From assembly GCA_900317125.1 (NCBI GenBank), contig ONFR01000018.1, positions 1 through 44,987 of the forward strand: a DNA stretch of 44,987 bases, given 5' to 3'. The position numbers and the translations under genes were made by a program. Every line of letters begins with the position of its first letter. Within the stretch, counting starts at the first letter, position 1. Under the pieces are notes generated by a model, which was not told where the DNA came from, searched no databases, and saw nothing but the letters and a program-made list of their open reading frames with translations. Source of the DNA: an uncultured Bacteroidales bacterium (GTDB taxonomy: Bacteria; Bacteroidota; Bacteroidia; Bacteroidales; P3). This document shows positions 34,884 through 42,447 of the stretch, piece after piece.

Positions 34884-35471
34884 TTAGGGGAGTGGAACGA
34901 GGCCGTTGAAGCCCATAAAAGCCATTGCGAGGATGCCGGCGGTGACCAGTGCGATGGGGACGCCTTTCATGCCTTTGGGAACACCGGTGAGCTCCATCTG
35001 CTCGCGGATACCGGCGAAGATGACCAGTGCCAGGGTGAAGCCCACGGCGATGCTGGCGGCATAGACGACGCTCTCAAGCAGGTTCATGTTCTTCTGCACA
35101 ACGAGGATGGCCACACCCAGCACAGCACAGTTGGTGGTGATGAGCGGGAGGAACACGCCAAGCGTCTGGTACAACGCAGGGGCAATCTTCTTGAGGACAA
35201 TCTCCACCATCTGCACCAAACCGGCAATCACCAGGATGTAAGCAATGGTTTGCAGATAACCGAGATTGAACGGTACCAGTATATAATGATATATAAGGTA
35301 CGTGACCAAAGTGGCAAGCAGCATGACGAAAAGCACTGCTCCGCCCATGCCGACAGAACTCTTCACATCCTTCGAAACGCCAAGGAAAGGGCAGATACCA
35401 AGGAACTGAGCCAACACGACATTGTTGACAAAGATGGCTCCGATAATAAGAGCAAAGATATTGATAGCCAT
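34884..35471 (-). CDS. rnfA: Electron transport complex subunit RnfA
   Basis: A 195-residue integral membrane protein with six hydrophobic helices and the RnfA/NqrE signatures FVNNVVLAQFLGICPFLGVSK (residues 14-34) and LPLITTNCAVLGVAILV (about 105-121). The latter carries the conserved Cys of the inter-subunit iron-sulphur centre. In the Rnf complex it helps pass electrons from ferredoxin to NAD while moving Na+ or H+. The gene normally ends an rnfBCDGEA operon, but no other rnf gene is near and it has its own promoter. RnfA is preferred over RnfE or NqrE from the N-terminal sequence. Confidence 0.9.
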   Translation of the reverse strand: MAINIFALIIGAIFVNNVVLAQFLGICPFLGVSKDVKSSVGMGGAVLFVMLLATLVTYLIYHYILVPFNLGYLQTIAYILVIAGLVQMVEIVLKKIAPALYQTLGVFLPLITTNCAVLGVAILVVQKNMNLLESVVYAASIAVGFTLALVIFAGIREQMELTGVPKGMKGVPIALVTAGILAMAFMGFNGLVPLP

Positions 35472-35519
35472 AGTATTATTAAAGTTTTATTCTATAATAT
35501 TATTACTGCATTCGGACTG

Positions 35520-35527
35520 CAAATATA
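35520..35527 (-). promoter_or_regulatory. -7 box of rnfA
   Basis: TATATTTG followed by CAGTCC on the minus strand, about 50 bp upstream of the ATG. Confidence 0.65.
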
Positions 35528-35578
35528 CAAATTTTTTTTAATATGAACGGCTTTCGTGTCAAAAGTGCTGTATTTTTA

Positions 35579-35949
35579 ACCCAAATCGGTCAATAGGAAA
35601 CCGAAAACTCGGAGTAACTTCCGAATCGTGCAATGCATGGGGAATCGCCCTGCCCCGGAGGGGCTTTCGTTTAACCCAAATCGGTCATTAGGGTTTATGC
35701 CAGATTAGTATTTGTTTCGAGCAGATTGGCCGCATCGCTGTCGAAGACGTAGCGGGCTACGGCGAGACAGGGATGTGAACAAGATGCCGAAAGAAATGCT
35801 GATATGGCATAAAGAGACCTTAAAAAGCGAGAAAGGATATAAAAGTCGGTCTAATGACCGTTTTGGGTTTAATAGCATATCACGTTGTTATACAGATATA
35901 TTCTCTGTAGGAGATTTCGAATAGGTATATTCCAATGACCGATTTGGGT
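35579..35949. repeat. Cluster of four dispersed 18-bp repeats
   Basis: Copies of ACCCAAATCGGTCATTAG lie at 35579-35596 (one mismatch) and 35674-35691 in plus orientation, and at 35851-35868 and 35932-35949 inverted (one or two mismatches). Together they form nested inverted pairs around non-coding DNA. 35579-35660 also matches the right end of the element at 7737-8061. Confidence 0.8.
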
Positions 35950-36017
35950 TTATATGCTTCCTGGCTTTATTTTGAATTGTTATGATGTCGGTGTGTGAGG
36001 AGGATTAGGTTGAATGT

Positions 36018-36105
36018 GCGTTACAGCATTACAGCGTTACAGTTGCTGTGAGGCATTCGCTATACAGAGCATTTTTTGTACTGTAACGCTGTAACGGTGT
36101 AACGG
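36018..36105. repeat. Inverted pair of 3 x 8-bp GTTACAG iterons
   Basis: CGTTACAG, CATTACAG, CGTTACAG (36019-36042) face CTGTAACG, CTGTAACG, GTGTAACG (36081-36104). The arrays are 8-bp periodic and mutually inverted. Confidence 0.8.
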
Positions 36106-36350
36106 TCGCGTGACCGCAACATGAAGGTCGTATCTTTGCAGCTCGAAAAAGGACAGGGCCCACGAGGCTGAGAAGAGAGGGTTTCTCCACCCTAACTCCA
36201 CCGAAAGGCCGCCTCCAAAGGTGGCCAAACGAAGTCCCCAAAGAGAGACACAATCCCAGATGAACCATTGCGCAGGGACAGCACCCCACTAAAAACAGCC
36301 ACCTTATCACAACATAGACCAACCTATCAACCCCCGACCCCAACACCAAA

Positions 36351-36446
36351 GCGTTACAACGTTACAGCGTTACAGCTAGGTTTCGTCCGTCACCACTCCC
36401 CTGCCGAGTACTCCTTTTCGTGCCGTTACACTGTTACATTGTAACG
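36351..36446. repeat. Second set of GTTACAG iterons
   Basis: CGTTACAA, CGTTACAG, CGTTACAG lie at 36352-36375, and CGTTACAC, TGTTACAT, then inverted TGTAACG at 36424-36446. This is the same unit and period as the set at 36018-36105. Confidence 0.8.
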
Positions 36447-36474
36447 CCACCAGCCAACGGAGGGTATTCAACTA

Positions 36475-39400
36475 TCATATATGCAGTTCTAAGAAAACAG
36501 GCGTTCCTTTTTTATGTTCTGGATGGTCCTCTACTATTTGTTCGAGTAATTTCTGACCATTCAATTCTTGTGCATCCAATGAAGATTCGGTAATCTTAAA
36601 TGTCATGTACTTCTTGCCAGGTTTTTCATTAGGATAGTCCATCTCTTTTAGCTGTACTCCTGTCATTTCAGAGCACGATTCAATACCATAGACTAATTGT
36701 TTGTTTGGATGCTTTACATCATACAGAATTAAGCGTTTCGTTCTTTCAAACAGAGCCGATTCTCCTGACATCGAACCTTTTCTTGCTCCAAGTCGGATAT
36801 TATATAAACGCTGTTGCTGAATCCAGTTTAGGTGCTCCTTGTCTTTATAGCAACCTATCAGAATGATTCTACTATCTCCAAATAAGTTTGTGAGATTATG
36901 ATTTGGCCTGTCCCATTGATAACATTCATAATCCTCGGCTGCAATCGGTATTTCAGTCTCATCTTCATCGAAACCATAGGGAACTTCATTGTCTCGCATA
37001 GAATCAACATCGGGTTTATTCTTCAGGGTCTTATACACTTCGGTTACAAAAATGCCTAACACCTGTTTTTTGAGTTCTGGATTGGACAGGAGCATCGAGA
37101 AAAAGTCTTGGTTTTGTTCTAAACCTTGCACCAATGCGTCGTCAATATCGTCAAAGTAAGAGAACTTGAACTCTTCTTCAGAATTGACAAGTGCCGACTG
37201 CTGTAGCTTCTGCGACTTGAGCAGTATCTCTTTTATCTGTAACATCGCTTGTGCTGCTACATCCTTATCGAATTTATTTCCGGTGCGGTTATTGATTTCT
37301 TCAATAATCTCCGATAGTTTTTTCTCCTCGTCTTCCGACAATTGTGTTTCTGCTTCTGGCAGTTTGACGTATGGATTGGCAATGAGGTCTGGCTTTTTGT
37401 ATTCGCCCTGTAGCTTGTTCAAGAAGTTGTTGGCCACAATCTGGTCTTTCAGAGAGAAACCTTCGCCCGACTGGTCTTTCTTGAACCACGATTGTAGATT
37501 GGAGCAGAACTTGTATTTCTTGTGCAACTGGACATCCTCAAAGTGGCTTGCCATGATGACAAATTCATAGAGACGTACAAAACGCTTGAGGTTGGCCACG
37601 AAATCATTTTTATTTTCTTCCGATAAATTTTTGGCTCTACGTTCTGCCTTTTGCAGGTAGCCGGTCATCTGCATCTTCTGCCGGTCGGTGGGCTTGGCTA
37701 TTGCTATCAGTTCGGCGAAATTGTCAATGTCATATTCATCTAGCACACCAAAGCCGTCCAGCTTGGTCTCAAGCTTGTAGATGTCGCTCGGCGTGATGTT
37801 GTTGTCGAGAATAGTTGCCGTATAATAGGGAGCAAACGATTTCTTGATATCTTCGTATGTATTACAGAAATCGAGGATGAAGGTCTTCTTCTTATATGGC
37901 GGGCAGATGCGGTTCAGGCGCGACAGCGTCTGCACAGCTGCTATCTTTTTCAATTTCTTCAATACATACATCGCACAAAGTCGCGGCTGATCAAAACCTG
38001 TCTGGTACTTATTGGCGACAAGCAGAATGCGGTTCTCATCTTTGTCTAAGGTTTCCGGCAATGATTTCTCCGAAATGCCGTTCATTCCCATCTCGGTATA
38101 TTCCTTGTTGGGTTGCTCATCCAATTTCACCTTGCCCGAGAAGGCCACAAAACAGGCCATATCACTATATCCGTGGTTGCTGATATATTTCTCGAAAGCC
38201 AGTTTATATTTAACCGCAGCCTGACGTGACGCCGTCACCACCATAGCTTTCGCCGTCCCACCAAGTTCCTGCATTACTACATCGCGGAAATGCTCTATGA
38301 TAATCTCAGTGCGTTTTTCGATATTTTCATCGGTGAGGTCCACCAGACGGGCAATCTTCCGTTTGGCTTTGCCCAATTTATACATCGGGTCGTCTTCGAT
38401 AGTCTTGTTGATGTTGTAATAGGTCTTATACTCCATGTAGTTGACCAGCACATCCAAGATAAACTCCTCCTCGATGGCCTGTTTCATGGAGTAGAGGTCG
38501 AAAGCCTCGTTCTTTCCGCTCTTTCCTGGACGACCAAACAGAGCCAGCGTTGTGGGCTTCGGCGTAGCCGTGAAGGCGAACATCGATACATTGGGCTGTT
38601 TGCCGTTGGCTCGGATTTCCTCTACTATAACGTCCTGTGTGTCCTTGTCATCATCTTCATCATCCTTTTCACGACCTTTGCCTAAGGTTTGTGTCACCGC
38701 CCCCATATCTTTACCAGATGTAGAGGAGTGCGCCTCGTCGATGATAACCGCAAAGTTCTTGTTGCTAATCTTCTTGATGGTGGCGACAATATAAAGGAAT
38801 TTCTGTATGGTTGTGACAATAATCTTTGTGTTGCCTTCCAATGCACGGCGCAGGTCGTCCGATGAGCATCTGTCATCCATCACCTTGATTAAACCCGATT
38901 TGTGGTCAATCTGCTTGACTGCATCTTGCAGCTGTCGGTCAACCACAACCTTGTCGGTTATCACAACAATGTTGTCAAAAATCTGCTTGTTCTCTAAGTC
39001 GTGCAGCGAAGCGAGCCGGTGTGCCAGCCAGGCGATAGTCTTGGTCTTACCTGAGCCTGCTGAATGCTGGATAAGGTAGTTCTGCGAAGTGTGGTTGACC
39101 ATCAAGTCGTCCACCACCTTGCGAATGGTTCGCAACTGGTGATAGCGTGGGAAGATGGGATTCTCAACAAGGTGTTTCTTGCCTGTCACCTTGTCTTTCT
39201 TCTCTTTTTTCTCCACAAAGACAAACCGCCCGATGAGGTCGTAGAGTGTATCCTTGGTGAGTATGTCCTCCCACATATACGACACCGAATATCTGTCCTT
39301 GTATATCGGGTTGCCCTTACCAGTGTTGATGCCTTCGCCACGACCGATGTTGAACGGCAGAAACGAGGTTTCTAATCCACGCAGTTCGGTGGCCATATAG

Positions 39401-39990
39401 ACCTCCTCCAAGTCCATCGCGAAGTTCACAAAGCATCCGGCTTTCTTCTGGAACAGGCGTGTCTTTGGGTCTCGGTCTTCACGATACTGATGGATAGCGT
39501 GTGTATAGTTCTGTCCGGCTTGGTTGCATTTGAGTTCGAACGAGATGATGGCCAATCCATTGAGGAAGATGACGAGGTCGATGCGCTCTTTGTCGCTTGC
39601 CCACACTTCTTCCATCACCGAGAAAATGTTCTTGTTTGCTTTGGCCATGAGCTTCTCGTTGATGCTGGTGGCGGGCTTAGTGTAAAGCAGGTCGAGTTTC
39701 ACATTTGCTATCTCGATGCCGTGTTTCAGCACATCGATGAGCGAGCGAGCCGACTTGCAGATTTCGAGGTTGATGAAATTGAGCAAACTCTCGCGGTAGT
39801 TCTCTTTGAGTGTATTGCGGAGCTTGGCCATTTTCTGGGGCTGTGTCTCTTCGAGAAACTTGAAGAGCATATCAGGGTCCATCGCAAAGCGACGGTCGTA
39901 GTCGGTTGCGTTACGCACTACGTATCCGTTCTCCACCAGTCGCTGGATAATAAACTTTTGGTAATCCTTCTCGGTCAGTATTGTATTCAT
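36475..39990 (-). CDS. hsdR: Type I restriction endonuclease, HsdR (motor and nuclease) subunit
   Basis: A 1171-residue protein. The N-terminal nuclease domain has RIDLVIFLNGLAIISFELKC (PD-(D/E)xK, about 136-155). The SF2 translocase has Walker A HSAGSGKTKTIAW (about 308-320), DEAH box VIIDEAHSS (about 415) and motif VI QTLSRLNRICP (about 690). A helical C-terminal region (about 800-1000) should bind HsdM. A final ~120 residues (WIQQQRLYNIRLGARKGSM) are an extra domain seen in some Bacteroidota HsdR proteins. It cuts DNA after ATP-driven translocation. Last gene of the hsdM-hsdS-fic-hsdR operon, starting right after the fic stop. Confidence 0.95.
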   Translation of the reverse strand: MNTILTEKDYQKFIIQRLVENGYVVRNATDYDRRFAMDPDMLFKFLEETQPQKMAKLRNTLKENYRESLLNFINLEICKSARSLIDVLKHGIEIANVKLDLLYTKPATSINEKLMAKANKNIFSVMEEVWASDKERIDLVIFLNGLAIISFELKCNQAGQNYTHAIHQYREDRDPKTRLFQKKAGCFVNFAMDLEEVYMATELRGLETSFLPFNIGRGEGINTGKGNPIYKDRYSVSYMWEDILTKDTLYDLIGRFVFVEKKEKKDKVTGKKHLVENPIFPRYHQLRTIRKVVDDLMVNHTSQNYLIQHSAGSGKTKTIAWLAHRLASLHDLENKQIFDNIVVITDKVVVDRQLQDAVKQIDHKSGLIKVMDDRCSSDDLRRALEGNTKIIVTTIQKFLYIVATIKKISNKNFAVIIDEAHSSTSGKDMGAVTQTLGKGREKDDEDDDKDTQDVIVEEIRANGKQPNVSMFAFTATPKPTTLALFGRPGKSGKNEAFDLYSMKQAIEEEFILDVLVNYMEYKTYYNINKTIEDDPMYKLGKAKRKIARLVDLTDENIEKRTEIIIEHFRDVVMQELGGTAKAMVVTASRQAAVKYKLAFEKYISNHGYSDMACFVAFSGKVKLDEQPNKEYTEMGMNGISEKSLPETLDKDENRILLVANKYQTGFDQPRLCAMYVLKKLKKIAAVQTLSRLNRICPPYKKKTFILDFCNTYEDIKKSFAPYYTATILDNNITPSDIYKLETKLDGFGVLDEYDIDNFAELIAIAKPTDRQKMQMTGYLQKAERRAKNLSEENKNDFVANLKRFVRLYEFVIMASHFEDVQLHKKYKFCSNLQSWFKKDQSGEGFSLKDQIVANNFLNKLQGEYKKPDLIANPYVKLPEAETQLSEDEEKKLSEIIEEINNRTGNKFDKDVAAQAMLQIKEILLKSQKLQQSALVNSEEEFKFSYFDDIDDALVQGLEQNQDFFSMLLSNPELKKQVLGIFVTEVYKTLKNKPDVDSMRDNEVPYGFDEDETEIPIAAEDYECYQWDRPNHNLTNLFGDSRIILIGCYKDKEHLNWIQQQRLYNIRLGARKGSMSGESALFERTKRLILYDVKHPNKQLVYGIESCSEMTGVQLKEMDYPNEKPGKKYMTFKITESSLDAQELNGQKLLEQIVEDHPEHKKGTPVFLELHI

Positions 39991-39991
39991 A

Positions 39992-41161
39992 TCACTTGCT
40001 TTTGTTCAATTCATTGTATAACGCCAAACCTTTTACAGTCAGCAGATACTTCTGACGGGGATGGTGTGGGGATTGAGGGTAAAGCAGGCGGAGATATCCT
40101 TCCGCTATAGTGGGATTAAGATATAGATTCAAAACATTCTTTCTATCTTTTAGCCCTAATCCTGCCATTATCTCTGACACCGACAATTCCTTTTCTCCTA
40201 CAACATTCACTAATCTTATGATATCCGAATTGTCCGTATGTAGCTTGTCCTCTACTTGTGGGGTACTTGTGGGGTGCTTGTGGGGTGCTTGTCCTGTACT
40301 TGTAGGGTGTGTCCATTCTTCCGGTGGGTTTACCAACAGATACCTGTTCTTCAACTCATTGTTTTCTCCCATCAGCAGGTTTCGGAAGAAGAGCTCAAGG
40401 AAATGGCTATCCTGACTGATACCTTTTGCCACATTCTTGTAGTTGGCTCTGACCAGAGCGTTGCGGAAATACCACGAGTGTTCCTCGAATAAGCGGTTAT
40501 CTGCCCTGAAGCCGATGGATTGCAAGTATTTAATGGTGAAAACAGCAGTGGTTCTGGTATTGCCCTCTCGGAAGGGGTGTGTCTGCCAAATGCCAGAGAC
40601 GAAGTTCGACAAGTGGGTAATAACATCTTCCATCGAGAGACCTTTGTAGTCGAATTGTTTTTCTCTGTCGATATCGTACTCCAATGCCATCCGCAAATCT
40701 TGCCAACGGCCATATAGTACCGTATCGCCTCGAAGCACCCATTCGTCTTTGGTAAAGTCGTATGTGCGCAGTTCTCCAGCGTGTTTGAACACGCCGTTGA
40801 AGATATTCCTATGGATGGCGATGAGTTCATTGGCGCTGAATGTAAAGGCACGTTCGTTGATGATTTTGGCGATATTTGCCGACACACGGTCGGCCTCCTG
40901 TTTGTCATCGTCATCATCGTCATGCTGAGTCTTCGAGACATAGTATTGTTTCACCAGCTCTTTGGCTTGGTCGATGGTGATTTCTCCCTCGATATGGCGA
41001 CGAGCCGTCTGCTTCAGGTATTCCGACACTTGAAGACCATCCACGGCCTGCAAGCCGATGGCTACTTTCCATGCTTCAGCCTTCTCGCGTTTATGCGGTT
41101 CGCTCGCAACAATATACTCGTCAAAGTCAAGATATGTTTGCTTTCCTATATCGTTTTTCAT
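39992..41161 (-). CDS. fic: Fic-domain protein inside the type I RM operon
   Basis: A 389-residue protein with the Fic catalytic motif HPFREGNTRTTA (about 200-211), which transfers AMP or another nucleotide moiety to a target hydroxyl. A flap segment TLYGRWQDL and the helix LIAIHRNIFNGVF also fit. The N terminus resembles a VbhA-type inhibitory module (LQAVDG, then ARRHIEGEITIDQAKELV). At the usual (S/T)xxxE(G/N) inhibitory position the sequence reads LQAVDG, so both Ser/Thr and Glu look replaced. The C terminus is a winged-helix (VGEKELSVSEIMAGLGLKDRKNV), preceded by a Pro/Thr/His-rich linker made of a short repeat. It overlaps hsdS by 4 bp. Fic genes inside type I operons recur in Bacteroidota; their role there is unclear. 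Confidence 0.9.
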   Translation of the reverse strand: MKNDIGKQTYLDFDEYIVASEPHKREKAEAWKVAIGLQAVDGLQVSEYLKQTARRHIEGEITIDQAKELVKQYYVSKTQHDDDDDDKQEADRVSANIAKIINERAFTFSANELIAIHRNIFNGVFKHAGELRTYDFTKDEWVLRGDTVLYGRWQDLRMALEYDIDREKQFDYKGLSMEDVITHLSNFVSGIWQTHPFREGNTRTTAVFTIKYLQSIGFRADNRLFEEHSWYFRNALVRANYKNVAKGISQDSHFLELFFRNLLMGENNELKNRYLLVNPPEEWTHPTSTGQAPHKHPTSTPQVEDKLHTDNSDIIRLVNVVGEKELSVSEIMAGLGLKDRKNVLNLYLNPTIAEGYLRLLYPQSPHHPRQKYLLTVKGLALYNELNKSK

Positions 41162-42447
41162 ATCACTTGTTTTTTGCCAGTTACGTATTCGTAGATAAGC
41201 GAGGACTTATACGCCTTCAAGGTTTCTATCTGTGTCTGCTTGTCTGCGATGGATTGGTCAATTATGGCGCACTTCTCGTTAAGATAGGCGGCTATTACTT
41301 CTTGTTCCTCGATAGGAGGTGTTGGAATATATGAATTGCCAAAATCCTCAAATGCAATGTTCTTACCATCTCTCAAACTCATTGAAAAGGTGTTAATGTA
41401 TGAAATAAAGCCATCAGATTTGAACATATATTTGAAATATCCATCTGCAATAGGCTTTATTGGATAAAACACTTGGTATGCAGGAGATACAACTCCTTCG
41501 TATTTTGAATATTCAAAACCTCCTTGAAAACTTCTAAGACTTATACAAAAATCGCCAGGACGAATAGTACGGAAAGTATTCAAATCTGTTTTTTCCTTGA
41601 CAAGCACAACTCCTTCAACTTGCGATTGCGGGATTACGCCAAACTTCTGTGTAGGGGACATCAATTCCAGATTATGTGGATTCCCTTTTGTCCTACGTAA
41701 CACAAAGAGATATTTGCCTTTTTCTGTCGTCCAATGTGCCGGGATGGTTTCTGCCCAGGGGATTCCGTATTGTTTCATTGGGGCGTTGGGGTTAAGGCCT
41801 CGTGTGACTGTTTCGGCGATGATGGATTTCTTGTATTCTGCGAGGGTCTTTACCTCTGCCTCTAAATCAGCCAACAACCCGTCAATCTCCGCACACTTCT
41901 TATCAAGGAAATCCGCAATGGCTTTCTGCTCGGGGAGAGTAGGAAGAAGAACCATCAGGTTTTGAATATCTTTGGATGAAATATGTACAACTTTTAATTT
42001 CGCTTTTCCTTCACTCTTCTGGGTTTGTGCATAACTGTTTAATGCATAATTCATGAAAATTGGGTCTTGTTGATGCCTCATTACAATGATATCGCCACCA
42101 ACTAAACAGGGATTATTTCCCATATAGACTATATTCTTTCCTATCTCCTCAACTAATTCACCGGTACACGCAAATAATATATCGCCTTTTTTAATGTGAC
42201 GAGGACTTTCCTGTACCATAAGTTTTGTCTTAGAGATGCAATTTACAAATGCTCCGTTGTATTTGCTATATATCTCGCCATATCTAATGCAGGATATGTC
42301 GCCATCCTCAAATACTTCATCTTTCGTGATACCATTCCCTTTATAGAAAGAATCGGCAGCATATTTTAGCCTTTTTATTTTCCAGTCAGATGGTATCTTC
42401 CCAATCCACGTTACCCCGCTATTTTTCATTTCTCGTGCCATAATCAA
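41158..42447 (-). CDS. hsdS: Type I restriction specificity subunit HsdS
   Basis: This 429-residue subunit has two target-recognition domains (about 5-165 and 225-385). Each is followed by a conserved helical spacer (LPEQKAIADFLDKKCAEIDGLLADLEAEVKTLAEYKKSII near 170-210, and IEEQEVIAAYLNEKCAIIDQ near 375). The repeat WIGKIPSDWKIKRLKY and WAETIPAHWTTEKGKY marks the start of each half. The two domains read a bipartite DNA site. It overlaps both hsdM and fic by 4 bp. No inverted partial hsdS copies or recombinase lie nearby, so phase switching is not indicated. Confidence 0.95.
   Translation of the reverse strand: MIMAREMKNSGVTWIGKIPSDWKIKRLKYAADSFYKGNGITKDEVFEDGDISCIRYGEIYSKYNGAFVNCISKTKLMVQESPRHIKKGDILFACTGELVEEIGKNIVYMGNNPCLVGGDIIVMRHQQDPIFMNYALNSYAQTQKSEGKAKLKVVHISSKDIQNLMVLLPTLPEQKAIADFLDKKCAEIDGLLADLEAEVKTLAEYKKSIIAETVTRGLNPNAPMKQYGIPWAETIPAHWTTEKGKYLFVLRRTKGNPHNLELMSPTQKFGVIPQSQVEGVVLVKEKTDLNTFRTIRPGDFCISLRSFQGGFEYSKYEGVVSPAYQVFYPIKPIADGYFKYMFKSDGFISYINTFSMSLRDGKNIAFEDFGNSYIPTPPIEEQEVIAAYLNEKCAIIDQSIADKQTQIETLKAYKSSLIYEYVTGKKQVI

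Larger units (their letters stand above)
35950..36474. other. Non-coding region with iteron-like GTTACAG repeats
   Basis: There is no gene in these 525 bases. An apparent -7 box (TATCTTTG, 36131-36138) has no gene after it. 8-bp period GTTACAG arrays lie at both ends of the stretch, listed separately. Confidence 0.5.

Noticed and set aside
36131..36138. TATCTTTG promoter box at 36131
   Set aside because: No -33 element and no gene or structured RNA after it; kept only as a remark in the non-coding stretch.
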